Shown: piece by piece, positions 37,318 through 46,105 of the stretch
Position numbering within the stretch: the stretch's first letter is position 1
Layout: every line of letters begins with the position of its first letter
Assembly: GCA_016716965.1 (NCBI GenBank)
Contig: JADJUP010000045.1
Coordinates: 1-64,000, forward strand
DNA: 64,000 nt
Direction: 5' to 3'
Origin: Sulfuritalea sp.
GTDB lineage: Bacteria; Pseudomonadota; Gammaproteobacteria; Burkholderiales; Rhodocyclaceae
The notes under the pieces: model-generated
What the model saw: the letters and a program-made list of their open reading frames with translations, nothing else
Database searches by the model: none
Told to the model about the DNA's origin: nothing
Position numbers and translations under genes: made by a program

Positions 37318-38238
37318 ATGTCAGTCGTAGGCCATGCACCGCCACCCTTTTTCAAGCGGGGTCCGGCACCGCTCGTGCGGCTGGCTTTTTTCGTGTCACT
37401 TTCGCTGGCGCTGCTGGTGGCCGACCTGCGCTTCCACACTCTGGAATGGGTGCGCCTGGCGGTGGCCACGGCGGCGTGGCCCCTGCAGCGCGCGACCGGC
37501 ATGCCGATCGATGCCGCCGGCGATTTCGGCGCCTACCTGTCGCGCCAGGCGACGCTGCTCAAGGAAAACGAGGAACTGCGCCGGCGCCAGTTGGGCACCG
37601 CCAACCTGCTGCTGCGCCAGGACCATCTCGAGCGCGAGAACAAGCGCCTGCGCGCCCTGCTCGACATGCGCGACCGGCAGCCGGTCGAAGGGCGCATCGC
37701 CGAGATCCTCTACGCCGCGCGCGACCCTTTCTCGCGCCGCGTGATCATCGACAAGGGCAGTCAGCAGGGCATCGCCGCCGGCCAGGCGGTGGTTGATGAC
37801 ATCGGCGTCATCGGCCAGGTCACCCGGGTGTTTCCGCTCACCTCCGAAGTGCTGCTGCTGACTGACAAGGACCAGGCGATTCCGGTCGAGGTACAGCGCA
37901 ACGGCCTGCGCGCGGTGCTGGCAGGCGCCGGCTCCGGAATGATGGAACTGCGCTTCCTCGCCGCGAACGCCGAGGTGCAGGTCGGAGATGTCCTCGTCAC
38001 CTCGGGGCTCGACGGCGTTTACCTGCCCGGCCTGCCGGTGGCCAGGGTGGTGAAGATCGACCGTGACAGTTCCCATTCCTTCGCCCGCATCACCTGCGCG
38101 CCGCTGGCCGGCGTCGAACGCCACGGCCTGGCGCTGGTGCTCGGCGATCGCCGGGCGCTGCCGCCGCAACCCGATGACGTGCCGGTCACACCCGACCAGC
38201 CGACGCGCGGCAAGCGCGTCAAGAAGAAAGTTCGTTAG
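37318..38238 (+). CDS. mreC: Rod shape-determining protein MreC
   Basis: 306 residues from ATG 37318 (TTG 37315 is also in frame). One membrane segment (RLAFFVSLSLALLVADLRF), a coiled coil (LLKENEELRRRQLGTANLL, ENKRLRALLDMRD) and the beta-domain pattern GSQQGIAAGQAVVDDIGVIG, VGDVLVTSGLDGVYLPGLPV. A periplasmic scaffold that activates PBP2-RodA. C-terminal basic tail TRGKRVKKKVR. Confidence 0.93.
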   Translation: MSVVGHAPPPFFKRGPAPLVRLAFFVSLSLALLVADLRFHTLEWVRLAVATAAWPLQRATGMPIDAAGDFGAYLSRQATLLKENEELRRRQLGTANLLLRQDHLERENKRLRALLDMRDRQPVEGRIAEILYAARDPFSRRVIIDKGSQQGIAAGQAVVDDIGVIGQVTRVFPLTSEVLLLTDKDQAIPVEVQRNGLRAVLAGAGSGMMELRFLAANAEVQVGDVLVTSGLDGVYLPGLPVARVVKIDRDSSHSFARITCAPLAGVERHGLALVLGDRRALPPQPDDVPVTPDQPTRGKRVKKKVR

Positions 38239-38261
38239 CATGAAACAGCACATTTTTCTTT

Positions 38262-38376
38262 GGGGAATACATCGAGCGCAGCGAGCAAATCAGTCGCCTC
38301 CCCGTGAGGGGGCGAGGCGGGAATTCGTGACGCATGCGTCACGCCGTCGCAGCCGGCTGGCTGTGCAAAGCCAGCC
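38262..38376. repeat. Composite hairpin repeat between mreC and mreD
   Basis: The gap of about 240 bases has GAGCGCAGCGAGCAAATCAG then TCGCCTCCCCGTGAGGGGGCGA, written here as overlapping halves of a stem CGCCTCCCC...GGGGGCG. Next comes a perfect 18-base palindrome, CGTGACGCATGCGTCACG (38326-38343), and a hairpin GGCTGGCT-GTGCAA-AGCCAGCC (38355-38376). A related composite lies between mreD and mrdA. Confidence 0.65.
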
Positions 38377-38478
38377 GTGGGCCGCGCAGCGGATGGGAGG
38401 GGCGGGACTTTATGCCGCTTATCCCGTGTTGCATCATCGGCGGATCGTTCTCAACGCCATAGGCGTTAGGGTGCTCTG

Positions 38479-39000
38479 ATGCAACCCACACACTCCTCGC
38501 GCCGCATCCTCCTGCCGGTCAGAAACTGGTTCATCGTGTTCACCCTGCTGGTGGCACTGGTGCTGAACCTGGTGCCTTTCGGCCGCCTGCCCGGCATTCC
38601 CGACTGGGTGGCCCTGGTACTGGCCTTCTGGTGCGTGCACCAGCCGCTGAAGGTCGGCATGGCGGCGGGCTTCGTGCTGGGCCTGGCGATGGATGTGGCC
38701 GACGCCAGCGTCATGGGCCAGCACGCCCTGGCCTACGTGCTGCTCGCCTTCGCCGCCGCCGGCTTGTCGCGGCGGGTGCTGTGGTTCCCGCTGGCGCAGC
38801 AGGCCTTGCACGTATTGCCGATGTTCCTCGGCATGCAACTGGTGATGATGGTGACGCGCATGATCGGTGGCGCCGAGTTCCCCGGCGTGTTGTGGTTCCT
38901 CTCCAGCATCACGGCGACCCTGCTGTGGCATCCGGTGACCTACCTGTTGCTGATTCCGCAGTTCCGGCCCGAGGACAAGGACGTGCACCGGCCGATATGA
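38479..39000 (+). CDS. mreD: Rod shape-determining protein MreD
   Basis: 173 residues with about five membrane helices (for example WFIVFTLLVALVLNLVPFG and ALAYVLLAFAAAGLSRRVLW). WVALVLAFWCVHQPLKVGMA and GFVLGLAMDVADASVMGQHA are family blocks. An inner-membrane elongasome subunit. Separated from mreC and mrdA by unusually long repeat-filled gaps. Confidence 0.9.
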   Translation: MQPTHSSRRILLPVRNWFIVFTLLVALVLNLVPFGRLPGIPDWVALVLAFWCVHQPLKVGMAAGFVLGLAMDVADASVMGQHALAYVLLAFAAAGLSRRVLWFPLAQQALHVLPMFLGMQLVMMVTRMIGGAEFPGVLWFLSSITATLLWHPVTYLLLIPQFRPEDKDVHRPI

Positions 39001-39021
39001 GAGCGACGGGAAAACGCAGTG

Positions 39022-39140
39022 ACCATTGAGTGCAGCGAACAAACCAGTCGCCCCCGCCCCGGGGCGGGGGGCGTAACGGGGATTTCGCGGAGCCGGACGG
39101 CAATGCAGGGCCGTCCGTGGAACGGGGGGTGGGGGGCGAT
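39022..39140. repeat. Composite hairpin repeat between mreD and mrdA
   Basis: Contains GAGTGCAGCGAACAAACCAG and TCGCCCCC, nearly the same lead-in as the mreC-mreD copy. A very GC-rich stem CGCCCC-CGGGGCG follows, then GGACGGC-AATGCAGG-GCCGTCC. Fills most of the gap of about 200 bases. Confidence 0.65.
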
Positions 39141-39198
39141 CAATTCGATTTTGCGTGCTACATCGCCAGCGGTGCAGTCATCGCGGCTCGAGCAATAA

Positions 39199-41091
39199 AT
39201 GGAGTTCAAAAACCCCCAGCAGGAGCTCGAACGTTTCCGTTCGCGACTGGCGGTGGCCGGGGGGCTCGTGCTGCTCTGCTTCACCATCCTTTTCCTGCGT
39301 TTCGTCTGGTTGCAGGTCGTGCAGCACGACTATTACCAGACCCGCGCCGAGGACAACCGCATTTCGCTGGTGCCGATCGTGCCCAACCGCGGCCTGATCG
39401 TCGATCGCAACGGCGCCGTGCTGGCACGCAATTATTCTGGCTACACGCTGGAGATCACACCGTCGCGCGCCGGCAACCTGGATCAGGCGATCGATGGCCT
39501 CGCGGAGATCATCGAGGTCGAAGCCAAGGACCGCAAACGCTTCAAGAAGCTGCTGGACGAGAGCAAGAATTTCGAGTCGCTACCGATCCGTACCCGCCTT
39601 TCCGACGAAGAGGTCGCCCGCTTCATCGCCCACCGCTATCGCTTTCCGGGCGTCGAGATCAAGGCGCGCCTGTTCCGCCAGTATCCGGGCGGCGCCTTCG
39701 CCTCGCACATCCTCGGTTACATCGGCCGCATCAACGACCGCGACCTGGAAAAGATCGAGGAACGCGAGGACGAAGCCAACTATCGGGGCACCGACCATTT
39801 CGGCAAGACCGGCCTCGAGCTGCGCTACGAGTTCGACCTGCATGGCATCAGCGGGCACGAACAGGTCGAGGTCGATGCCGGTGGCCGTGCCGTGCGCACG
39901 CTCACCCACACGCCGCCGATTGCCGGCAACCAGTTGACGCTGACCGTCGACGCCGAACTGCAGCGCATCGCCGAGCAGGCTTTCGGCGACCGCAAGGGGT
40001 CGCTGGTGGCCATCGAGCCGACGACCGGCGGCATCCTGGCCATGGTCTCGGTGCCGAACTACGACCCCAACATGTTCGTCGACGGCATCGACACGCAGAA
40101 CTGGCGCGAGCTCAACGAGTCGCCGAACAAGCCGATGGTCAATCGCGCACTGAACGGCGCCTATCCGCCGGGGTCCACCTTCAAGCCCTTCATGGCGCTG
40201 GCCGCGCTGGAACTGGGCAAGCGCCGGCCGGAGCAGGCGATTTCCGATCCGGGATTCTTCAACTTCGGCGGCCACCACTTCCGCGACGACAAGAAGGGCG
40301 GACACGGCATGGTGGACATGTACAAATCCATCGTGCATTCCTGCGACACCTATTACTACATGCTGGCCAACGACATGGGCATCGACAACATTGCCGCCTT
40401 CATGGGGCGACTGGGCCTTGGACAGCGTACCGGGATCGACATCGACGGCGAATCGGAAGGCGTGCTGCCGTCGCAGGAATGGAAGAAAAAGCGATTTCGC
40501 AAGCCGGAGCAGCAGAAGTGGTACGCCGGCGAAACCATCTCGATCGGCATCGGCCAGGGCTACAACGCCTATACGCCGATCCAGCTCGCGCAGGCCACGG
40601 CGACGCTGGCCAACAACGGCGTGATGTTCCGTCCGCACCTGGTCAAGTACGTCACCGACACGCGGACCGGCGAGAAGCGCCTGGTCGAGCCGGAGCCGCT
40701 GCGTGACCTGCAGCTCAAGCCGGCACACGTCGAGGTGATCCGCAATGCGATGGTCGGCGTGAACAAGGAAGGCACCGGCGCGCGCGCCTTCGCCGGCGCC
40801 GAGTACGTGTCCGCCGGCAAGACCGGTACGGCACAGGTATTTTCATACAAGGGTGCCGAGCACAAGACCGAGAGCATGGCGGCCCACCTGCGCGACCACG
40901 CCCTGTTCATTGCCTTCGCGCCGGCCGACAAGCCGACCATCGCGCTGGCCGTCCTGGTCGAGAACGGCGGCTTCGGCGCCCAGGCGGCGGCGCCGATCGC
41001 GCGCCAGGTGCTCGACTACTACCTGCTTGGCAAGAGGCCGAAGGCGCCGGCGCTGCCGGACGATGCCGCCGTCGAAAGGGACGAGGAATGA
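39199..41091 (+). CDS. mrdA: Penicillin-binding protein 2 (peptidoglycan transpeptidase)
   Basis: 630 residues. N-terminal membrane anchor (LAVAGGLVLLCFTILFLRFV), dimerisation domain (IVPNRGLIVDRNGAVLARNY), then the transpeptidase: SxxK serine in YPPGSTFKPFMAL, the SxN-type motif at VHSCDTYYY and KTG in SAGKTGTAQVF. Cross-links elongating wall peptidoglycan with RodA. ATG 39199 has a weak ribosome site; its end overlaps rodA (ATGA). Confidence 0.95.
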   Translation: MEFKNPQQELERFRSRLAVAGGLVLLCFTILFLRFVWLQVVQHDYYQTRAEDNRISLVPIVPNRGLIVDRNGAVLARNYSGYTLEITPSRAGNLDQAIDGLAEIIEVEAKDRKRFKKLLDESKNFESLPIRTRLSDEEVARFIAHRYRFPGVEIKARLFRQYPGGAFASHILGYIGRINDRDLEKIEEREDEANYRGTDHFGKTGLELRYEFDLHGISGHEQVEVDAGGRAVRTLTHTPPIAGNQLTLTVDAELQRIAEQAFGDRKGSLVAIEPTTGGILAMVSVPNYDPNMFVDGIDTQNWRELNESPNKPMVNRALNGAYPPGSTFKPFMALAALELGKRRPEQAISDPGFFNFGGHHFRDDKKGGHGMVDMYKSIVHSCDTYYYMLANDMGIDNIAAFMGRLGLGQRTGIDIDGESEGVLPSQEWKKKRFRKPEQQKWYAGETISIGIGQGYNAYTPIQLAQATATLANNGVMFRPHLVKYVTDTRTGEKRLVEPEPLRDLQLKPAHVEVIRNAMVGVNKEGTGARAFAGAEYVSAGKTGTAQVFSYKGAEHKTESMAAHLRDHALFIAFAPADKPTIALAVLVENGGFGAQAAAPIARQVLDYYLLGKRPKAPALPDDAAVERDEE

Positions 41092-42197
41092 ACCACGGAT
41101 CGGGCATCGCCACGCTGCGCGCCTGGCTACAGAAGCTGGTCGCGCCGATCGACGGCCCGCTGATGCTGGTGGCCGGCCTGCTGGTGCTGCTGGCGGTCGG
41201 CGTCATGGGCAGCGCATCGCCCGACCGCATCAATGCCCAGCTGATCAACGTCGCCATCGCACTGGTGGTGATGCGCGTCCTGGCCCAGATTCCGCCGCAG
41301 CGCCTGATGCACCTGGCGGTGCCGATCTATGTCGTCGGCGTACTGCTGCTGATCGCGGTCGCGCTGTTCGGCGATGTCTCCAAGGGCGCGCGGCGCTGGC
41401 TCAATCTCGGCTTCATGCGTGCTCAGCCATCGGAACTGATGAAGATCGCGATGCCGCTGATCCTGGCCTGGTTCTTCCAGCAGCGCGAAGCCATGCCGCG
41501 CCTGCGTGACTACGGCATCGCCGCTGCGCTGCTGCTGCTGCCGGTCGGCCTCATCGCGCGCCAGCCCGACCTGGGCACCGCCATCCTGGTGCTGGCCGCG
41601 GGCTTCTACGTAATATTTTTTGCCGGCCTGTCGTGGAAGATCATCATCGGCATGGCGGTGTCGGCGATCGCCGCCGCGCCGCTGGCCTGGAACCTGCTGC
41701 ACGACTACCAGCGCAACCGCATCATCACGCTCTTCGATCCGGAAAAGGATCCGCTGGGCAAGGGTTTCCACATCATCCAGTCGACCATCGCCATCGGCTC
41801 CGGCGGCCTGTTCGGCAAAGGCTGGCGCGGGGGCACGCAGGCCCAGCTCGAATTCATTCCCGAACGCCATACGGACTTCATCTTCGCGGTCTTCTCTGAA
41901 GAATTCGGCCTCTTCGGCAACCTGCTGCTGCTGGTGCTCTACGCGCTGCTGATCGGGCGCGGGCTGATGATTGCGGCCAATGCGGCGACGCTCTTTTCGC
42001 GCCTGCTGGCCGGCGCGGTGACGATGATTTTCTTTACCTATGCCTTCGTCAACATGGGCATGGTCTCCGGCATCCTGCCGGTCGTCGGCGTGCCGCTGCC
42101 GCTGGTCAGCTATGGCGGCACGGCGCTGGTCACGCTGTTCATCGGCATCGGCATCCTGATGTCGATCCACGGCAATCGTATGCTGGTGCAGAAGTGA
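41088..42197 (+). CDS. mrdB: RodA (SEDS peptidoglycan glycosyltransferase)
   Basis: 369 residues with about ten membrane helices. SEDS signatures: GARRWLNLGFMRAQPSELMK, LIARQPDLGTAILVLAAGF (catalytic Asp region), FIPERHTDFIFAVFSEEFGL and PLPLVSYGGTALVTLF. Polymerises glycan strands with PBP2. Overlaps mrdA upstream and rlpA downstream by four bases each. Confidence 0.95.
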   Translation: MNHGSGIATLRAWLQKLVAPIDGPLMLVAGLLVLLAVGVMGSASPDRINAQLINVAIALVVMRVLAQIPPQRLMHLAVPIYVVGVLLLIAVALFGDVSKGARRWLNLGFMRAQPSELMKIAMPLILAWFFQQREAMPRLRDYGIAAALLLLPVGLIARQPDLGTAILVLAAGFYVIFFAGLSWKIIIGMAVSAIAAAPLAWNLLHDYQRNRIITLFDPEKDPLGKGFHIIQSTIAIGSGGLFGKGWRGGTQAQLEFIPERHTDFIFAVFSEEFGLFGNLLLLVLYALLIGRGLMIAANAATLFSRLLAGAVTMIFFTYAFVNMGMVSGILPVVGVPLPLVSYGGTALVTLFIGIGILMSIHGNRMLVQK

Positions 42198-43159
42198 TCC
42201 GCCTTGCGCCCTTGCTCTTGGCCCTGGCGCTTGCCGCCTGCGGCACGCAGTCGCCACGACCGGTCGCTGATCGAGGCGAGGAGCCACCAGCCGCCGTGCC
42301 GCCGGCGCCGACTTTCAAGACCGAGGCGAAAAAGCCGGCGGCGCCGGTGAAGTTCGGCGGCGGCTACAAGGACGACGGACCCGGCGACAACCCGCCGGAT
42401 ATCGAGGCGATTCCCGATGCCGTGCCGAAGCCTGAGCCGCTGCATCGCTTTGCCAACAACCCGTACTCGGCGCTCGGCCGCGACTACGTGCCGCGGCGCG
42501 AGCACAAACCCTATGCGGGGCGTGGCATCGGCTCCTGGTACGGTCGCCGCTATCACGGGCAGAAGACCTCCAGCGGCGAGATCTACGACATGTACGGCAT
42601 GACGGCGGCGCATCCGATACTGCCGATCCCGTCCTACGCACGAGTGACCAATCCGGCCAACGGCCGTTCGGTGGTGGTGCGCATCAACGACCGCGGGCCC
42701 TTCCTTGCCGGACGCGAAATCGACTTGTCATGGACCGCCGCCGCCAAGCTGGGCTACGTTGGCCAGGGCAGCGCCCTGGTCGAGGTGGAAAGCGTCCTGC
42801 CCGGACAGGAGCTTGCCGCCGCGCCCGTCCCGGCCCCCGCCGCGCAGCGCAGCGAGGAGGAGGACGATCCGATTGCGAAACTGGCGGCGGCCGAAGCCGA
42901 ATCACCGCTGCCGCAGCTGCGCGACGAGCGCGGCCACTTCCTGCAACTCGGCGCCTTCGGCAACCGCGACAACGCCGAGGCGCTGCGCGCCCGCCTGGGG
43001 AGGGAACTCGGCGACCTCGCCGGCAAGATCGTGGTGCAGTCGGCCGGCAAGCTGTTTCGCGTCCAGCTTGGCCCATGGCCCGACGCCACCGCCGCACGGC
43101 TCGCCGGCGGGAGGCTGCGCGAGAGCCTGGGCATGAATCCGCTGGTCGTGCAGCGCTAG
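42194..43159 (+). CDS. rlpA: Septal ring lytic transglycosylase RlpA
   Basis: 321 residues from GTG 42194, overlapping the rodA stop. Lipoprotein signal LLLALALAACG, then a Pro-rich linker (PPAPTFKTEAKKPAA) that includes an antisense dispersed repeat. Double-psi beta-barrel: GIGSWYGRRYHGQKTSSGE, NDRGPFLAGREIDLSWTAA. C-terminal SPOR domain: FLQLGAFGNRDNAEALRARL and VQLGPWPDATAARLAGG. Cleaves glycans lacking stem peptides at the septum. Confidence 0.92.
   Translation: MIRLAPLLLALALAACGTQSPRPVADRGEEPPAAVPPAPTFKTEAKKPAAPVKFGGGYKDDGPGDNPPDIEAIPDAVPKPEPLHRFANNPYSALGRDYVPRREHKPYAGRGIGSWYGRRYHGQKTSSGEIYDMYGMTAAHPILPIPSYARVTNPANGRSVVVRINDRGPFLAGREIDLSWTAAAKLGYVGQGSALVEVESVLPGQELAAAPVPAPAAQRSEEEDDPIAKLAAAEAESPLPQLRDERGHFLQLGAFGNRDNAEALRARLGRELGDLAGKIVVQSAGKLFRVQLGPWPDATAARLAGGRLRESLGMNPLVVQR
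42292..42315 (-). repeat. Short dispersed repeat in rlpA (antisense)
   Basis: On the minus strand AAAGTCGGCGCCGGCG then GCACGGCG. The rlpA strand reads V-P-P-A-P-T in a disordered linker, right after the lipid anchor. Confidence 0.78.
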
Positions 43160-43222
43160 CCGGTCCGGACCTTGGCGCTGCCCAACTTATAATCACTACC
43201 CTTCCGCGATTCGACACACTCC

Positions 43223-44353
43223 ATGCGATTCCTCGTTCTGCTTGCCACCCTGCTGGCCGTTGCCGCCAGCCATGCCCAATCCCTTCCCGCCCCGACCCTG
43301 AGCGCGCGCGCCTGGTTGCTGATGGACTACGCCAGCGGCCAGGTACTGGCCGCCCAGGAACCCGACCTCAAGCTGGAACCGGCCTCGCTGACCAAGGTAA
43401 TGACCACCTACCTCGTCGCCGAGGCCCTGCAGAACAAGACGCTCTCGCTGACGCAGCCGGTGACGGTGTCCGAGCGTGCCTGGCGCACGCAGGGCTCGCG
43501 CAGTTTCGTGCCGGTGAACAAGGGCGTGTCGGTCGACGACCTGTTCAAGGGCATGGTGATCCAGTCCGGCAACGACGCGTCGGTGGCCCTGGCCGAGGCC
43601 ATCGGCGGCACGGAAGACCAGTTCGCCGCGATGATGAACCGCACCGCGCAGCGGCTTGGCCTCAAGGACACCAATTTCCTCAATGCCAGCGGCTATTTCG
43701 AGGGCCCGGCGCCGACCCATTACTCGACCGCGCGCGACATGGCCAAGCTGGCGGCCGCGCTGATCCGCGACCACCCGGAAACCCATGCCCTGCACGCAAT
43801 GAAGGAGTACACCTACAACGGGATCCGCCAGCACAACCGCAATCGCCTGCTGTGGGCCGACCCGACGGTCGATGGCCTCAAGACCGGCCATTCCAGTGCC
43901 GCCGGCTACTGCCTGATCGCCACCGCGAAGCGCGGTCCGCGCCGGCTGATCAGCGTGGTGCTCGGCACTGCATCGGAAGAAGCCCGCGCCCGTGATTCGC
44001 TGAACCTCCTCAACTGGGGCTTCACCGCCTTCGATGCGGTCAAGCTCTACGACAAGGGGCAGGCGATTTCCCAGCTCCGGGTGTTCAAGGGAGCGCAGAA
44101 CACCGTCGGCGCCGGCTTCGCCGAGGACTTCGTGATCTCGATTCCGCGCGGCGCGACGGACAAGGTCAGCGCGCAACTGGTCAGCCGCCAGCCGCTGCTG
44201 GCGCCGATCGCCGCCGGCAGCCAGGTCGGCACGCTGCGCCTCACCGTCGCCGGCCAGCCCTGGGGCGAATATCCCGTCGTCGCCCAGGCGGAAGTTCCTG
44301 TCGCCGGAATCATCGGCAGGCTGTGGGACGACATCCGGCTCTTCTTCCAATGA
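43223..44353 (+). CDS. dacC: D-alanyl-D-alanine carboxypeptidase (PBP5/6 family)
   Basis: 376 residues. Signal peptide FLVLLATLLAVAASHAQS. Active-site motifs: SxxK in EPASLTKVMTTYLVAE, SGN in MVIQSGNDASVALAE and KTG in VDGLKTGHSSAAGYCL. The C-terminal PBP5_C domain and an amphipathic anchor (GIIGRLWDDIRLFF) are present. It trims terminal D-Ala. A perfect TATAAT at 43188-43193 suggests its own promoter after rlpA. The symbol dacC is by family; dacA is equally possible. Confidence 0.92.
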   Translation: MRFLVLLATLLAVAASHAQSLPAPTLSARAWLLMDYASGQVLAAQEPDLKLEPASLTKVMTTYLVAEALQNKTLSLTQPVTVSERAWRTQGSRSFVPVNKGVSVDDLFKGMVIQSGNDASVALAEAIGGTEDQFAAMMNRTAQRLGLKDTNFLNASGYFEGPAPTHYSTARDMAKLAAALIRDHPETHALHAMKEYTYNGIRQHNRNRLLWADPTVDGLKTGHSSAAGYCLIATAKRGPRRLISVVLGTASEEARARDSLNLLNWGFTAFDAVKLYDKGQAISQLRVFKGAQNTVGAGFAEDFVISIPRGATDKVSAQLVSRQPLLAPIAAGSQVGTLRLTVAGQPWGEYPVVAQAEVPVAGIIGRLWDDIRLFFQ

Positions 44354-45213
44354 GCGCGAGGGTCGTACTCAACGGCGAATGGTTGCCGGCCGAGGCGGCC
44401 CGCGTATCCGTCATGGATCGCGGCTTCCTCTTCGGCGACGGCGTCTATGAAGTGATCCCGGTCTATTCGCGGCGGCCCTTCCGCCTCGAACAGCATTTGC
44501 AGCGCCTGCAGCACAGCCTCGACGGCATCCAGCTTGCCAATCCGCATGGCATCGACGAGTGGATCGGCTTCGTCACGAAGCTCGCCGCCGAAGCCGAATG
44601 GGAAGACCAGTCGATCTACATCCAGGTCACGCGCGGGCCGATGGCGGTACGCAACCACGCCTTTCCGAAGGAGGTGAGGCCGACTTCGGTGATCCTCGCC
44701 GAACCGATGACCACGCCGCCGGCCAGCCAGCGCGAGCAGGGCATCGCCGCGGTGTCCGCCGCCGACATCCGCTGGCTGCGCTGCGACCTGAAGACCACCT
44801 CGCTGCTGGCCAACTGCCTGCTGCGCCAGATGGCGGTGGCCGCCGGCTGCGTCGAGACGGTGCTGTTTCGGGATGGCTTCCTCACCGAGGGTTCTGCTTC
44901 GTCGATCTTCGTCGTCAGGGACGGCGTGCTGCTGGCGCCGATCAAGAACCACCTGATGCTGCCTGGCATCACCTATGACGTCATCCTCGAACTCGCCGCC
45001 GGCCACGGCCTGCCGTACCAGGTGCGCGACATCACCGAGGCCGAGACGCGTTCCGCCGACGAACTGTGGATGTGTTCGTCGACCAAGGAAGTGCTGCCCA
45101 TCGTGATCCTCGACGGGTCAAAAGTCGGCGCCGGCGGTACGGCGGGTCCGGTGTTCGCGGCGATGTACGCCTGGTATCAGGAGTTCAAGGCGACGGTGAT
45201 GCGGGCCAAGTAA
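44350..45213 (+). CDS. D-amino acid aminotransferase (class IV PLP enzyme)
   Basis: 287 residues from ATG 44350, overlapping the dacC stop. Fold-type IV aminotransferase: VSVMDRGFLFGDGVYEVIPV, the PLP lysine in RCDLKTTSLLANCLLR and GSASSIFVVRDGVLLAPIKN, then ADELWMCSSTKEVLPIV. Interconverts D-alanine and D-glutamate type amino acids, which fits adjacency to the carboxypeptidase. Near the C-terminus SKVGAGGTAGPVFAAM is encoded by a perfect dispersed repeat; I recall homologues having a different short turn there. Confidence 0.9.
   Translation: MSARVVLNGEWLPAEAARVSVMDRGFLFGDGVYEVIPVYSRRPFRLEQHLQRLQHSLDGIQLANPHGIDEWIGFVTKLAAEAEWEDQSIYIQVTRGPMAVRNHAFPKEVRPTSVILAEPMTTPPASQREQGIAAVSAADIRWLRCDLKTTSLLANCLLRQMAVAAGCVETVLFRDGFLTEGSASSIFVVRDGVLLAPIKNHLMLPGITYDVILELAAGHGLPYQVRDITEAETRSADELWMCSSTKEVLPIVILDGSKVGAGGTAGPVFAAMYAWYQEFKATVMRAK
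45121..45144 (+). repeat. Short dispersed repeat in the aminotransferase gene (sense, perfect consensus)
   Basis: AAAGTCGGCGCCGGCG then GTACGGCG, in frame as K-V-G-A-G-G-T-A. Confidence 0.82.
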
Positions 45214-45476
45214 TGGAAAAGCAGAGCCTGCTCGAATTCCCCTGCGATTTCCCGCTCAAGATCATGGGCGCGAATGCCGACGGTTTCGCGCAGTCCATCG
45301 CCGAGCTGGTGTGCGTCCATGCGCCGGATTTCGACGCCGCGACCATGGAGATGCGGCCCTCGAAAGCCGGCACCTACCTCTCACTGACCTGCACCGTGCG
45401 CGCCACGTCGCAGGCCCAGCTCGATGCCTTGTACCGAGCGTTGACCGCGCATCCCATGGTCAAGGTCGTGCTGTGA
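45213..45476 (+). CDS. DUF493 family protein (YbeD-like)
   Basis: 87 residues from ATG 45213, sharing one base with the preceding TAA. LLEFPCDFPLKIMGANADGF and the end block LYRALTAHPMVKVVL match DUF493, a small ferredoxin-like ACT-type fold. In many proteobacteria it lies immediately before lipB, as here, hinting at a role in lipoate metabolism or its regulation. Confidence 0.9.
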   Translation: MEKQSLLEFPCDFPLKIMGANADGFAQSIAELVCVHAPDFDAATMEMRPSKAGTYLSLTCTVRATSQAQLDALYRALTAHPMVKVVL

Positions 45477-46105
45477 GCGCGCCGATCCTGCGCGAACTCG
45501 GCCGCGTCGACTACGTACCGACCTTCGCCGCGATGCAGGAATTCACCGCCGCGCGCGGTGCCGATACGCCCGACGAACTCTGGCTCTGCGAGCATCCGCC
45601 GGTATTCACCCAGGGCCTCTCGGGCCGGCCCGAACACCTGCTGGCCGACATCGGCATCCCGGTGGTGCAGATCGACCGCGGCGGCCAGATCACCTACCAC
45701 GGCCCCGGCCAGGTCGTCGTCTACCTGCTGCTCGACCTGCGTCGGCGCGAATTTTCAGTGCGCGGCCTGGTGCATCGCATCGAGCAGGCGGTGATCGACC
45801 TGCTGGCGGAATACGCCGTCACGGCCGCACGGCGCGAGGGCGCGCCCGGTGTCTATGTCGGCGCCGCAAAGATCGCCGCGCTGGGCCTGCGCATCAAGCA
45901 CGGCTGCAGCTACCACGGCGTCTCGCTCAACATCGACATGGACCTCGCGCCCTACGACGCGATCAACCCCTGCGGCTACGCGGGCATGGCCGTGACGCAA
46001 TTGAGTGCGTGTTCTCCACAATGGCGCCCCGGCCTGGAAGCTGCGATAGTAGGCAGGCAGCTGGCCGCGCACCTGGCCAGACAACTGGAAACGGATTACA
46101 AATGA
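45473..46105 (+). CDS. lipB: Octanoyltransferase LipB
   Basis: 210 residues from GTG 45473, overlapping the DUF493 stop. Motifs: ELWLCEHPPVFTQGLSG, RGGQITYHGPGQVVVYLL, the lysine in VGAAKIAALGLRIKHG and the catalytic cysteine in INPCGYAGMAVTQL. Transfers octanoyl from acyl carrier protein to lipoyl domains. Overlaps lipA by four bases. Confidence 0.95.
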   Translation: MSAPILRELGRVDYVPTFAAMQEFTAARGADTPDELWLCEHPPVFTQGLSGRPEHLLADIGIPVVQIDRGGQITYHGPGQVVVYLLLDLRRREFSVRGLVHRIEQAVIDLLAEYAVTAARREGAPGVYVGAAKIAALGLRIKHGCSYHGVSLNIDMDLAPYDAINPCGYAGMAVTQLSACSPQWRPGLEAAIVGRQLAAHLARQLETDYK

